IMG/VR virus record: IMGVR_UViG_3300045977_000235
Coordinates: 1-64,000 of that record
Source: a virus
Length of the DNA: 64,000 bases
Strand: one strand, 5' to 3'
Translations under genes and position numbers: made by a program
Notes under the pieces: model-generated
What the model saw: only the letters and a program-made list of their open reading frames with translations
What the model was told of the DNA's origin: nothing
The model's database searches: none
Shown: positions 1 to 10,589 of the stretch, piece after piece
Layout of the letters: each line of letters opens with the position of its first letter
Position numbering within the stretch: the first letter of the stretch is position 1

Positions 1-3000
1 CATTTGGGAACTACCAATACCAAAACCATATTTTGCTAGTATTGTATCATATAAATTAATTTTCTGTCCTGTCCACGTTCCAAACGATAACACACCAGTA
101 TCCAAAAGAGTCATGCGCCAAGTTGGAGCAGCAGCACCTATTGATGTTGTTGCAAAAGCTATGCGTGTTCCTAATGTTGTTGCGGTATGTGTTTCACTTG
201 CATATGCACGTATATAGGCTGTCATTACAGTGGGACTTAAATTCGTATCATTACTATGAAAATCAATACCATTTAGAAGGTTATCTGTTGCAATAGCAAC
301 ACGTTGGGATGTTAATATCAAACCAGCATCTGTTACATTATTGTTCCCTACGTGAAGAACTGTTGTTGGTACAGATACACCTATCCCAACAAAACCGTCT
401 TGTGTAATTCTCATTCTTTCAGTAAGAGAACCTGAAACTGGAGGGGAAGTATAAAAAATCAAAACTCCACCTGCTCTACCCTCAGCATCTACTGATTCAA
501 TTCGTGTATCAATACGAGACATATAGTTCCATTGATCAGCAGTATTTGCAGCATTCCGTACATATGCTTGTGAACCGTAATAAGAAACATAATCTAATTC
601 TGCAACTCGTAGAGGAACAGCACGTGTACCACGTGATTTTCGTGTTACATGAAAATAACCCGTTGCAACAGCATCATGGCGTTCAAAGTAGTTTGCAATA
701 CCAAGTACATTCAATGTTTCATAAGGATCAGCCATACCAAAACCTATATAATCACCTAATACATGAATCACCCCTGATTCTGTTCGCACATGTAAAGATG
801 CCGTTCCTGCTGTTGCATCACGATCTGCGGCCCAAAGCTGTACCATATCAACAGGAGAAGTCGTTGGAGCAGTCCCAATATTGATCCCAAACGTAAAACT
901 TGCTGAGGTTCCTGCATCATTTGCTGTCCCAAGTATAATATTTTTCGATAAGGCTTTAACACGTAACACTGGAGAAAACGTGACACCATCAGCACTACTC
1001 ATTCCGCCAATAGACACACCAGTTGTAGAGGCGGAATCAGATCCAAAAATTTGCAAGGTATTACCGCCGCCAAATACCATCCCATATTTACTATTACCGC
1101 TTTCATTGAGAGTAATCTTGTTCCCACTAACCATATTCAAAGAGCCATCAGATTTAAGTGTCATACGGAGAGTAGGAGTAGTTGCCCCTACTGCTGTTGT
1201 AGCAAAAGTCATTCTCGTCCCTAGTGTTGTAGCAGTATGTGTCTCATCAGCCAAAGCACGAACATATGCAGTCATTTGTCCTGGTGAGGTTAAATTCGTG
1301 TCGTTACTCCAAAAATCCGCCCCGCCTATAACATTATCAACAACAAGGGCAATACGTTGTGAACCAAGAATTAATTGTCCTGTTGTTAAATTTTCATTGG
1401 TCAGGTGTAAACGTGCTTTTGGATCAGTCATACCTATACCTAACCAACCTTCTTGGGTAAGGCGCATTTTTTCTGTAATTGTGCCTGAGACACCAGGATT
1501 CGTATAAAATACTAAACGTCCACCAATACGTCCTTGGGCATCAATGCTATCCACACTCATATCAATAAGACCAACACTAATATTCGCCATAGCAGTATCA
1601 GTACTGTTGCGTGCATATCCGTAGCTAATCCATCGGCCAATACCATCGTTATCAATCACTCCTTCAGGTGCAACAACAGTCCCACGTGCTTTAATCATCT
1701 GAAGATCAGTCGCAACAGTAGATGTATTGTACATTTCAGTCCGAAATCCAGATCTGGCAGAATTAGACCCAACAACATGCATAGCACGAAGCGGATCAAC
1801 AACGCCAATACCAACAGCAGTAGGTAAAATGGTCATAATAGGTGTAAATGTTACACCATCCGTAGTATCCATAGTACCTAGTTGAATATTTCCTGTTGTT
1901 GCTGAAAATACCTGAAGGACTCCAGAGGCAAGCCCCAAACCGTAGCGAGCAGCAACACCATCACCATAGAGGAGGATCTTCTGACCAAGTTCAGCACTAA
2001 ACACTAGACGAGCATTCGTTGAACTTGATTGTCCAAGCCCTATTCTATCAAATTGAACATTTAAAGCTTTTATTGCCCCTGCAACTTCAAAAGCTACAGT
2101 GGGTGCCGTTGTTCCAATACCAACTTTATCTCCAAATACGTGTGAGGTACCATCTTCTGTGCGTATATGTAATCCTGCTTTTCCTGCTACAGCATTAGTG
2201 TCAGCAGTCCACATTTGCACTGTATCAGCGGGTGACGTTGTAGGTGCTGTTCCTGCAAATAATGCAAAAACACGTGCTGCACTTGTCCCATAAGTTTTTG
2301 TTCCTAAACCAACATTCCCACTTGTACCATTAATAGACAGTCTGTTTGTAAATGTGGTTCCATCAGCAGTAGACATACTTCCAATATCTACTGTACCAGT
2401 TGATTGTGAGAACACTTGCATAACACCAGAAGCAACTCCTAAACCGTTACGTGTAGTTATTCCGTTACCATATAATAATAGTTTTTGTCCGACTTCGGCC
2501 AAAAATGTTAATCGTGCATCGGCTGTAGCGGGTGTTCCTAATCCAAGTCGATCAAGTTGTGAACTTGAAGCAGATCCTATACCCAAATTTGCTTGGGTTG
2601 TTGCAACATCACTTACCTTTAATGCGCCAATAACATCTAATGCTGCTGTAGGATTTGTTGTTCCTATTCCTACCATATCTCCAAATACATGCGAAGTTCC
2701 ATCTTCAGTCCGTAAATGTAGTGATCCTTTGCCTGCTGTCGCATTTCTATCTGCACTCCATAATTGAACTGTATCTGCTGGTGATGTTGTTGGAGCTACA
2801 CCATTAAATAATGCAAATGTCCGTGTTGCACCTGTACCAAATGTACCAGTACCAACACCTACATTACCGCTTGTTCCATACACACTTAATCGTGAAGTAA
2901 ATGTTATTCCATCTACTGTACTCATAGATCCTAATTCAACACTTGCAGCACCAGCACCAAAAACCTGTAATGCCGCAGCAGCCACAGCTAAACCATAACG

Positions 3001-5106
3001 TGAACCTACTGCATCACCAGATAATAAAATCTTTTGTGCGACCCCAGCAGCAAAAAGAAGTGGTGCAGATGCAGTTGGGGCAATGCCTAAACCTAATCGT
3101 GTAAACTGTACATCATTTGTTGTTCCTAAACCAATATTTGTTCGTGTTGTTGTTGGATCACTAACGTTTATTGCACCAACAACATCAAGAGCAAAACCAG
3201 GTGTGACTGTCCCAATACCTACTCTATCACCAAACACATGAGACGTACCATCTTCAGTACGTAAGTGTAATGATGCTTTTCCTGCTGTAGCTGCTCTATC
3301 AGCACTCCACATTTGAATAGCATCAGCAGGTGACGTAGTGGGAGCAGTACCAGAACCAATGACAACACCTTGTACTAAATTTGTGCCAACAGATGCAACA
3401 TTAATAATAAAATTTGCATCTTTGTCTATCGACACTGTTTTACCAAACACTCCTGCATTTGCTACAGAAAATGATAAAATACCTGAAGTGTCTGCTGAAC
3501 CTCTTGCACCTGATATTCTTGCTACTTCAAAACTTGTGCCCGTAAAATTTTCATTATTAAAAGATAATAGTGTACCAAAATTAGGACTTAATACATCTGT
3601 TGTTGCTTTTACACGTAAATTCAATACGTTCCACAAATTACTTGATGATGTAGCATTCTTTGTAATCCGTTGTGACCCTACAACATCTAATTCAGACAAT
3701 GGAGTTAAATTATTTAATCCGACATAATCACTGAACACATGCGTAGCACCACTTTCAGATCGTATAAAAAGCCCTGTTTTACCTCCTACTCCACCACGAT
3801 ATGCAGCCCATAATTGTACCATATTTAATGGTGACGTACTTGGAGCAACACCTAATCCAAGACCTAATACAGCTTGAGCACCAGTACCAAATGTTGTTGT
3901 TTTAAGTCCTAGATTATTTGATGTTGAATCATAATGTAATTGTGCATCTGCACTTAACGTATATTGATCTGACCAAATCGTAATTGAATTTGTACTTCCA
4001 GATCCATGAATACCTGCAAGATTAAATTGTACATAAATTTCAGCATTATTTGAAATATTTGCTGCACCTGTACTCACAAAAGTCACAGGAATTGTTCTAT
4101 ATGTTCCAACATCTGTAAGAGTTCCTGATACGGTATATCGAATAGATTTTGATGAATCAACTCTATCTTGTATATAAATCGTATCACCAACATCTAAATC
4201 ATCTAAAAGGATACTTGAATCTGTACCACCACTACTTACTTCTGTAATATACATTTCTGTTGCAGAACTATAATCTGTATTATTTACCGCTATACTTTGT
4301 GCGGCTGGAGGAGTTACAGTTGATGTAGACCATTTCCATATACCTGACGTTGTTCCACCTGCACTACCAGCAGTCATAGAAACCCATGCATCATTAATTC
4401 GGCCTTCAATATCTGCTCCTGTAAATCGTATCGTTCCATTAGCTAACAAAGCTGTTGTGCCAAGTTTAATTCCACCTACAACTTCTAATGCTTCAGCAGG
4501 AGCTACTGTCCCTATACCTACACGATCTCCTAGTACGTGCTGTGTACCATCTTCTGCTCTCACGTGTAATGATGTTTTTCCTGGTGTACCTGCTCTATCT
4601 GCTGCCCACATTTGTATAGCATTTACAGGATTCGTACTTGGACCAATACCTAATGCAATAACAATACCATGATTTAATAATGTTCCTGCTGCTGCACCAC
4701 CAACAAGAAGATTTCGTGCAATAGTTAAATCAACAATACCGTCAACATTATTCGTGTCTGTAATAATGATCCCACTATCTTGTAATGATGTTCCTGTTGA
4801 ACCATTCCATCTCACAATAGCATTGTCTGTAGACGCACCAGGAAAACCACCACCAGCACCACCTATGGTATCAAAACGTTCTGCGACTGTACTATAAACA
4901 CCTGAAGGTGATGTACCTAATTCAGTTTGTATAGCAATAATCGCATCTATCACATCATTCATAAATTCTGCATCTACTCTTGACTGACTATCGGCAATGG
5001 GATTAGGACCATTCGTATAATCACTTTTACCCCCGCCACTGACATACAACAATGTGTCTAGGGTAACTGGATAAGAGGTAGATGTGCCACTACCAAGAGC
5101 ACCCAT
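1..5106 (-). CDS. Giant repeat-rich tail fibre protein (partial, runs off left edge)
   Basis: The minus frame is open from an ATG at 5106 to base 1 without a stop, giving the first 1702 residues; the C-terminus lies outside the window. It opens MGALGSGTSTSYPVTLDTLL and then carries at least six diverged copies of a ~60-residue module with the pattern PTTSPADTVQMWSADR, a SLHLRTEDGTSHVFGD core, and VGIGT..P..ALDVVGA. Modules centre near bases 4550, 3770, 3270, 2720, 2170 and 800; shorter VGIG..P units occur near 1800, 1420 and 370. Such repeats are known from long side or tail fibres that often end in an S74-type intramolecular chaperone, which would be off-window here. It follows the gpJ-like gene, the usual place for a fibre. 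Role: probably receptor binding. Function is inferred from repeats and position. Confidence 0.85.
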   Translation of the reverse strand, partial: MGALGSGTSTSYPVTLDTLLYVSGGGKSDYTNGPNPIADSQSRVDAEFMNDVIDAIIAIQTELGTSPSGVYSTVAERFDTIGGAGGGFPGASTDNAIVRWNGSTGTSLQDSGIIITDTNNVDGIVDLTIARNLLVGGAAAGTLLNHGIVIALGIGPSTNPVNAIQMWAADRAGTPGKTSLHVRAEDGTQHVLGDRVGIGTVAPAEALEVVGGIKLGTTALLANGTIRFTGADIEGRINDAWVSMTAGSAGGTTSGIWKWSTSTVTPPAAQSIAVNNTDYSSATEMYITEVSSGGTDSSILLDDLDVGDTIYIQDRVDSSKSIRYTVSGTLTDVGTYRTIPVTFVSTGAANISNNAEIYVQFNLAGIHGSGSTNSITIWSDQYTLSADAQLHYDSTSNNLGLKTTTFGTGAQAVLGLGLGVAPSTSPLNMVQLWAAYRGGVGGKTGLFIRSESGATHVFSDYVGLNNLTPLSELDVVGSQRITKNATSSSNLWNVLNLRVKATTDVLSPNFGTLLSFNNENFTGTSFEVARISGARGSADTSGILSFSVANAGVFGKTVSIDKDANFIINVASVGTNLVQGVVIGSGTAPTTSPADAIQMWSADRAATAGKASLHLRTEDGTSHVFGDRVGIGTVTPGFALDVVGAINVSDPTTTRTNIGLGTTNDVQFTRLGLGIAPTASAPLLFAAGVAQKILLSGDAVGSRYGLAVAAAALQVFGAGAASVELGSMSTVDGITFTSRLSVYGTSGNVGVGTGTFGTGATRTFALFNGVAPTTSPADTVQLWSADRNATAGKGSLHLRTEDGTSHVFGDMVGIGTTNPTAALDVIGALKVSDVATTQANLGIGSASSSQLDRLGLGTPATADARLTFLAEVGQKLLLYGNGITTRNGLGVASGVMQVFSQSTGTVDIGSMSTADGTTFTNRLSINGTSGNVGLGTKTYGTSAARVFALFAGTAPTTSPADTVQMWTADTNAVAGKAGLHIRTEDGTSHVFGDKVGIGTTAPTVAFEVAGAIKALNVQFDRIGLGQSSSTNARLVFSAELGQKILLYGDGVAARYGLGLASGVLQVFSATTGNIQLGTMDTTDGVTFTPIMTILPTAVGIGVVDPLRAMHVVGSNSARSGFRTEMYNTSTVATDLQMIKARGTVVAPEGVIDNDGIGRWISYGYARNSTDTAMANISVGLIDMSVDSIDAQGRIGGRLVFYTNPGVSGTITEKMRLTQEGWLGIGMTDPKARLHLTNENLTTGQLILGSQRIALVVDNVIGGADFWSNDTNLTSPGQMTAYVRALADETHTATTLGTRMTFATTAVGATTPTLRMTLKSDGSLNMVSGNKITLNESGNSKYGMVFGGGNTLQIFGSDSASTTGVSIGGMSSADGVTFSPVLRVKALSKNIILGTANDAGTSASFTFGINIGTAPTTSPVDMVQLWAADRDATAGTASLHVRTESGVIHVLGDYIGFGMADPYETLNVLGIANYFERHDAVATGYFHVTRKSRGTRAVPLRVAELDYVSYYGSQAYVRNAANTADQWNYMSRIDTRIESVDAEGRAGGVLIFYTSPPVSGSLTERMRITQDGFVGIGVSVPTTVLHVGNNNVTDAGLILTSQRVAIATDNLLNGIDFHSNDTNLSPTVMTAYIRAYASETHTATTLGTRIAFATTSIGAAAPTWRMTLLDTGVLSFGTWTGQKINLYDTILAKYGFGIGSSQM

Positions 5107-5135
5107 GTAATTCTCCTTTACAAAAAATCATACAT

Positions 5136-5196
5136 ATTAAATTATTTAATATGTAACAAACCATTCAAACATTATATTCCAATTAAATTATTTAAT
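5136..5196. repeat. Pair of 15-bp ATTAAATTATTTAAT palindromes in the gpJ-fibre gap
   Basis: The 91-base gap between the gpJ-like gene and the fibre gene holds two perfect copies of the window-wide palindrome, at 5136-5150 and 5182-5196. The second lies next to the stop codon of the gpJ-like gene. This is the only gap between adjacent genes with two copies 46 bases apart. See the family entry at 3704-63552. Confidence 0.9.
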
Positions 5197-5197
5197 C

Positions 5198-8100
5198 TTA
5201 TGTTGCTGCTGCAAATCCATAAATCATCACCCGTACCCATGTTACACTTGATGTATTACTATCTTCTATATTATAAAGTTTAATAGGGATAGTTGTACCT
5301 GCTGATATTGCTCCCATCATTCGCGTGCGTGTATTATAAACAACTGCATTATTACCACTTGCACCATAACGTGATCCTTCAGCATCCGGTTCATCAAGTA
5401 AATAAATCCAATGTTCTTGCCCATCATAAAAATACGTTACTGCTAATTCATTTGGTTCATTTGCTACAGCAAATTCTGCTGTAATCGTAGCTATTGCCAT
5501 AGCATCTGCAATAAAAATTTCTCCTACATGTACACCTGATGCAGAATAAGGAACATTATTCGCATATAAAAAGTTCCCACTTAACCGTAAGTTATCCCCA
5601 AAACCATCTAATGTTGTAGCTGATACTCCTGCTGTTGGGCTTTCAGGGTGAAACGTACTTACATTCCCTGCATAATCAAATGACCGTATCCAATAATACC
5701 ATGTTTCTAAATTGCCTAAACCTGTATGTGAATAAGTAACTGCACCATTAAATACAGAACTAATTTTTGTTGCTGCTGCCCGATTATTTGTACGTGATGC
5801 CCAAATTTCTACACCATCAAAATCTAAAACAGTAGGATTCGACCATAATAATTCAATCGCTCGTATACCACCTTCGGCTGTTAAACCTACTGAAGCAGCA
5901 GGTGGAGTTACATCAATATTTGTAACTGTGATGGTCACTTGTAATAAACCATCATAATTAGGTGTCCCACGAACAGAAATAGGTACGACTCTATATTGAA
6001 TAATCGTTCCTACAGGTGGAGCAAGTTCTTTATATTGAAAAGCATACTGTCCTGTTATAGATCCTACTAAGTTAAAACCAGAAAGATTATCAAAATTTTC
6101 AGATCCTGATTCAGCAGCAAGAAATTCTCCTACATTTAATGATCCTGCTACAGCACTTCCTTCAACATATCGTCTATAAATCAAACCACCACCATATACA
6201 CCATATTTTACACCTGGATTTATTCTCCGTGCATCTTCCACTTGCATGACATCCCATTCAAGAACAATAAAATTATTTAAGTTTCCTGTAGCATCGCGGA
6301 AAATTTCTTCAAATCCCATTAATTGTATTAAAGGTGGAGGTGGACCATCAGGTTTAATTAAATGTGATGGACTCGGTAATAACGTTGCAGTAAATGGATC
6401 AAACACACTTGCATTATGTTCAACACCAGTAACTGTAATAATAAAATCACTAGCACGTTCAACCTTTGTTATACGGAATAATTTAAAAGCTGTATTAAAT
6501 GGTTCTGCTCTCCCAAATGCCCATTGAGTATAACCTTCAGATGGAGTAAATGTTAAATCAGGTTCTGATGCTTCTAATTCAAGTACACGTGTATTAACTG
6601 TTCCTGTTGAAGCTGGATTATGGAGCAATCGAACATTTTGTACATCATCCTTGTTTTGTAAAAACACATGATAAATACCACCAGGAGCAAAAGGAACTTC
6701 AGAATCAAGGACAATAGTACGTCTATTTGTTACTATATCATCTCCATAATCTTCTACCACTCTACCAGACCATCCGTATCCAGGTAATGGGTGTGAAAAT
6801 TGTATCACATCCATAATTTCAAAAATCATCCCTGCAATATTCATTGTAAATTCTACTACTTGTTTTTGATAGCGCCGAGAAACTAAATTAAATGCCGTTT
6901 CTCTTTCTACTTCACTAGGACGTGCAATAGAACGAAATTCTAATGAACTTTTATTCACTAAATAAGGCCAATCTTCTACTTTAGGATATACTAAAACATC
7001 TTGTTCATAGTCATCCTCAGCATTTGCATATCGACATTCTAGGACGTTCACATCATCAGCATCTCGTACATATGCTAAATTTACAGAGTCTCTAATTGTT
7101 GATGCCCATGTAATTAATTGAACAGGAGCACTATCTTGTGCAGTTTTTACTTTCCATAATCCGCCAGTTTTTACTAAAACTGACCGTGATGGCATTAATA
7201 TCTCATCAACAACTTGTGGTGCATCTGTATCAGAATCAATAACAAAACTTATAATTGATCGTCTTTCTTGAAAATCAACTTCACCATCATCGTCACTATC
7301 AACATCAACTAATTCATTACAATAACTTGCATAGGCAATAAATGATGCAAGGTCTATTTCTTCATCTGCTATACCTAGTCCGTATCGTGTATTCGTCAAA
7401 AAATCCATTAAACACCACGATGGATTATCAGAATATATAGGAGTATTCAAAAAAGATCCTACTCGAACTTTTTTTCCTTTAACAATAACTGTAGCATTGG
7501 GCAAAGAACCTTGTAAATTTTCTGTTGCAACAATACGTAAACCGTATATAGCTGTATTAGGAAATGTTTCTGTTGTATCAACTATTTCAGATATTTTTGA
7601 TAAATATGGTTTAAATTCAGATTGATCATCATCATATTTTGCACTTACAAATTGTATAGTAATATCATAAACATCAAGAGGAAGATTTTCTACCTTAATA
7701 GGACGATGAACAATTTTCTTTTGATCTGTATCTGTTGATACTTGTATAGGACCAACCCATCCACCAGGACTACTTTGACCTTTATAACTATATGACCATG
7801 TAGATACATTATTTGCACGTGCGCCAGTTTTTGTATCTATATGATACAATCCAGCAGCAAAATCTACATGAATAATAAAACCATTGACTTCTGTTAATGT
7901 TGTATAGTTTACAGGTTCTTCTGAAAATTCGATATTCCCTTGATCAAACGTATTTTTTGATTGTGTGAAAAAAGGTATTTTTGTTTGTGTTGGTGTACCT
8001 AAACGTGAATCTAAAGCAATTTGTTGATAGTTGCTAATAGGTTGATCGTTAATCTCTATTGTATCTAATTCAAATTCTTCTATCTCACCTTCACCTACAG

Positions 8101-8605
8101 CAATAAGCATATGGAGAGTAGGATCTTGTATAGTAAACTCATTATTGTTTGTGCGTTCTTCTACAAATGCTGTTAATAATTGTCCACCTACTCTATGTCG
8201 TCCATAGATAATAGGGACTACGTTTCCTGGTCCCTGTGTTGTTTTAATACCTGCCCAACTAAAACTTGATCCTTCTTTATCTGGCGGCTCAAATTTAGGC
8301 GGCTTTACAGGGAACAATAAATTCATTACAACACTTAATACAACTGAAATGATAATAGAAATAGCAATCATAATAAGAAAAGGAATACCTATTTTACCTG
8401 ATACAACTATTTCACAATCTTTAGGAGGTAAATAAAGATCTTTTTCTTCTATATACGTTCCATTAATAGCTATATTAAGTTTTTCTAAATCATAATCATT
8501 AAAAATCTCATGAAGATATAGATCTTCTTCTACAACATATTCTCTTGTATGATACTCTCCTGTCATTGATTTGAAAGGACTCATTATAAGTTTTATTTTA
8601 TTCAT
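5198..8605 (-). CDS. Tail tip / host-specificity protein, gpJ-like with gpI-like N-terminus
   Basis: 1135 aa. Residues ~1-72 look like a small beta-grasp domain of the kind found in lambda gpI (basic start, ends before a hydrophobic stretch). Residues ~73-97 are a strong hydrophobic segment. The gpJ-type signature NVVPIIYGRHRVGGQLL follows at ~128. The middle holds the long beta-rich tip region. Around residues 890-990 there is a fibronectin-III-like domain (VEIWASR, WYYWIRSFDYAGN). In lambda, gpJ forms the tail tip and contacts the receptor. The gene follows the NlpC/P60 gene with a short overlap, as gpK-gpI-gpJ do, and precedes the fibre gene. The start has GAGGATT upstream at usual spacing. 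The gpI-gpJ fusion reading is inference. Confidence 0.88.
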   Translation of the reverse strand: MNKIKLIMSPFKSMTGEYHTREYVVEEDLYLHEIFNDYDLEKLNIAINGTYIEEKDLYLPPKDCEIVVSGKIGIPFLIMIAISIIISVVLSVVMNLLFPVKPPKFEPPDKEGSSFSWAGIKTTQGPGNVVPIIYGRHRVGGQLLTAFVEERTNNNEFTIQDPTLHMLIAVGEGEIEEFELDTIEINDQPISNYQQIALDSRLGTPTQTKIPFFTQSKNTFDQGNIEFSEEPVNYTTLTEVNGFIIHVDFAAGLYHIDTKTGARANNVSTWSYSYKGQSSPGGWVGPIQVSTDTDQKKIVHRPIKVENLPLDVYDITIQFVSAKYDDDQSEFKPYLSKISEIVDTTETFPNTAIYGLRIVATENLQGSLPNATVIVKGKKVRVGSFLNTPIYSDNPSWCLMDFLTNTRYGLGIADEEIDLASFIAYASYCNELVDVDSDDDGEVDFQERRSIISFVIDSDTDAPQVVDEILMPSRSVLVKTGGLWKVKTAQDSAPVQLITWASTIRDSVNLAYVRDADDVNVLECRYANAEDDYEQDVLVYPKVEDWPYLVNKSSLEFRSIARPSEVERETAFNLVSRRYQKQVVEFTMNIAGMIFEIMDVIQFSHPLPGYGWSGRVVEDYGDDIVTNRRTIVLDSEVPFAPGGIYHVFLQNKDDVQNVRLLHNPASTGTVNTRVLELEASEPDLTFTPSEGYTQWAFGRAEPFNTAFKLFRITKVERASDFIITVTGVEHNASVFDPFTATLLPSPSHLIKPDGPPPPLIQLMGFEEIFRDATGNLNNFIVLEWDVMQVEDARRINPGVKYGVYGGGLIYRRYVEGSAVAGSLNVGEFLAAESGSENFDNLSGFNLVGSITGQYAFQYKELAPPVGTIIQYRVVPISVRGTPNYDGLLQVTITVTNIDVTPPAASVGLTAEGGIRAIELLWSNPTVLDFDGVEIWASRTNNRAAATKISSVFNGAVTYSHTGLGNLETWYYWIRSFDYAGNVSTFHPESPTAGVSATTLDGFGDNLRLSGNFLYANNVPYSASGVHVGEIFIADAMAIATITAEFAVANEPNELAVTYFYDGQEHWIYLLDEPDAEGSRYGASGNNAVVYNTRTRMMGAISAGTTIPIKLYNIEDSNTSSVTWVRVMIYGFAAAT

Positions 8606-9122
8606 TTAATGAATCCTCATATATTGTTCTGTATCGCCAAAAATTTTCTTTTTCTATTGTTGCTTTACGTAACATTATTGAACGTGCGTTTTCTATAAGT
8701 TCACGTGCTTGATCATCATATTCTTCTCCGAATATTCTTGGCCGAACAATTTGATAAATATGTCGTTTATATTGTTGTATTTTCCCTATACATACTCCAG
8801 TAGGTTGAATACAATGCACAAATTCTGTTGTGTTGAGTACAATACCACAATGATCAACTGGATACAATACCGTATGAAGAAGTAACATATCCCATTGTTG
8901 TAATTTTTCCCAAGGAAATTCCCAACCGTACTCTTTACAATAATATTCAAAGAATTTTTGTGTATTATCAGGAGCATAATTTGACATATCTAAATCTAAA
9001 CCTTCATTATATAAAGCCCGTGTTATTTCATAACAATCCATACCTATATCACTACCACGTTCTTTATATGGTGTACCTATATATTTTGTGATTAAATTAT
9101 TTAAGTCTGGTACTGTTTTCAT
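8598..9122 (-). CDS. NlpC/P60 cysteine peptidase tail protein, gpK-like
   Basis: 174 aa. The catalytic Cys is in GMDCYEITRAL (C30), and the His is in DHCGIVL (H91), the two marks of NlpC/P60 peptidases; H103 in FVHC may be the third polar residue. In lambda-like phages the equivalent (gpK) is a tail-tip hydrolase that can cut cell-wall peptides during DNA entry. Its place just before the gpJ-like gene fits. A copy of the dispersed palindrome (9091-9105) lies within codons 7-11 and is read as LNNLI. The start has GAGAGAAC upstream. Confidence 0.88.
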   Translation of the reverse strand: MKTVPDLNNLITKYIGTPYKERGSDIGMDCYEITRALYNEGLDLDMSNYAPDNTQKFFEYYCKEYGWEFPWEKLQQWDMLLLHTVLYPVDHCGIVLNTTEFVHCIQPTGVCIGKIQQYKRHIYQIVRPRIFGEEYDDQARELIENARSIMLRKATIEKENFWRYRTIYEDSLNE

Positions 9123-9133
9123 ATTGTTCTCTC

Positions 9134-9832
9134 TTATAGTCTTTTATAGGATGAATATATTGATTCAGATACTATTTCAGGTGAAGTAAAAATTGTATGC
9201 CATAATTGACACGTTTGACTTCGACAAATATCACTATCAGTAAATGTTACAATTGGTACAGGTAACTGTAATTGTCCTATCTTTCGTATCACAAAAGATA
9301 AACCATTTTCTACAAAAATATCGCTTTGTGAGAGATCACCTGTAATAACAACTTTACTTCCTTCACCTATGCGGGTAAGGATTAAATGAAGTTCTTCTTT
9401 TGTAAGATTTTGTGAATCATCTATAATAATAAATGAGTTCCGTAAAGTAGAACCACGTAAATACATTACAGGATACGTATATATAGTCCCGTTGTTTCTT
9501 CCATCATAATATTTTGCGCCTAATTTTTCTTCTAAGACTTCTAATATTGGTGTTGCCCAAGGCTCCATTTTTTCTTGAGCATCACCAGGAAGAAATCCTA
9601 TCGGCCTACTAGCAGGTACAGTAGGACGTATGATTGTTATGCGTTCTACTTCACCTTTGTAATAATATTCACATGCTAAAGATGATGGTATATATGTTTT
9701 CCCTGTACCTGGACTACCTATTGCTAATGTAACAACTGAAGAATGTATGGCTTTGATATATTCCTTTTGAGTTTGATTTAAAGCCCGAACAGATTCAAAT
9801 TTCGTATATCCACTACCATTGTTTTTCCCCAT
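9134..9832 (-). CDS. phoH: PhoH-like ATPase
   Basis: 232 aa from the ATG at 9832, preferred over an upstream ATG at 9865 because AAGGAAG precedes it at good spacing. The P-loop is GSPGTGKT (39-46), the Walker B-like motif is FIIIDDSQN (~134-142), and ITGDLSQSD follows. IIRPTVPASRPIGFLPGD is the typical PhoH stretch after the P-loop. PhoH proteins are P-loop ATPases, often helicase-like, widespread in phages; their role in infection is unclear. Unusually, it lies between tail genes and a zinc-ribbon gene, inside the late operon. Confidence 0.88.
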   Translation of the reverse strand: MGKNNGSGYTKFESVRALNQTQKEYIKAIHSSVVTLAIGSPGTGKTYIPSSLACEYYYKGEVERITIIRPTVPASRPIGFLPGDAQEKMEPWATPILEVLEEKLGAKYYDGRNNGTIYTYPVMYLRGSTLRNSFIIIDDSQNLTKEELHLILTRIGEGSKVVITGDLSQSDIFVENGLSFVIRKIGQLQLPVPIVTFTDSDICRSQTCQLWHTIFTSPEIVSESIYSSYKRL

Positions 9833-9857
9833 AGACTTCCTTATAAAACAAATTGCC

Positions 9858-10577
9858 TTACACAAATATTCCTTGTAATGATTCTTCTATATGATTAGAA
9901 GGATTACAATTTACACAAATAAACTTATCATCATTAAATAATTTAATCATTTCCTTTTCTGCAAATTCATTATTACATAATGAACATGTATATAATATTT
10001 TTTCTTTCTTATATTCAATACCAATACTTCCCCGATATTTTTTTAAATATATTGCCCAACATTCTTTACAAATATAATAATGATAATAATATCCTTTTCT
10101 ATTATCTTTCTGTCTGTAAAAATCATCTATATCTTTTATTTCAAAACACATATTACATTTTTTTTCACCAGTTTCAAATACAAACTTTTTTCTATATATT
10201 CGTGTCCTATAATGATAATCCATCATTATTTTTGTACGGCATATTTTACATTGACTTTCTTTTTTAAATGGTTCTATACGAGACGTAAAAAATTCATCTA
10301 TATATTTTTCTGTATTACATATTGTACATATTTTCATACCACTATTAATAGCTTTTCTTCGTTCTTGTATACCGTGTTTTCTTCGCCATTGTAAAAAATA
10401 ATCTGGATTATCTTTATTAAATTTTTTATAATATTTTAATAATCTTCCATCATCCTTTCGTCGATATTCATACATACATTGTTTACAATAATCATATATA
10501 CCTAAAGGACGTGATTTAGCTTTTGTATATTCTGTAAAAAATTTATATCGTAAACACATACCACAACGTTTTTTCAT
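9858..10577 (-). CDS. Multi-zinc-ribbon protein, possible nucleic-acid binding
   Basis: 239 aa, basic, with four spaced Cys-pair modules: C5xxC8 with CKQC ~31-34; CTIC (~84-87) with CKIC (~109-112); CNMC (~140) with CKEC; CSLC (~195) with CVNC (~222). Each has the layout KxCxxC...F..Y...C..C seen in zinc-ribbon domains that accompany phage HNH nucleases, but no HNH catalytic motif is visible. A palindrome copy (9933-9947) is read as IKLFN near the C-terminus. It overlaps the longer potential start of phoH. Its function is unknown; DNA or RNA binding is a guess from the metal sites and charge. Confidence 0.7.
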   Translation of the reverse strand: MKKRCGMCLRYKFFTEYTKAKSRPLGIYDYCKQCMYEYRRKDDGRLLKYYKKFNKDNPDYFLQWRRKHGIQERRKAINSGMKICTICNTEKYIDEFFTSRIEPFKKESQCKICRTKIMMDYHYRTRIYRKKFVFETGEKKCNMCFEIKDIDDFYRQKDNRKGYYYHYYICKECWAIYLKKYRGSIGIEYKKEKILYTCSLCNNEFAEKEMIKLFNDDKFICVNCNPSNHIEESLQGIFV

Positions 10578-10589
10578 GACTTTTATTCT

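Noticed and set aside
504-4672. Plus-strand open frames over the fibre gene
   Set aside because: They are antisense shadows of the long minus-strand fibre frame, whose repeated VGIGT modules are clearly the coding sense.
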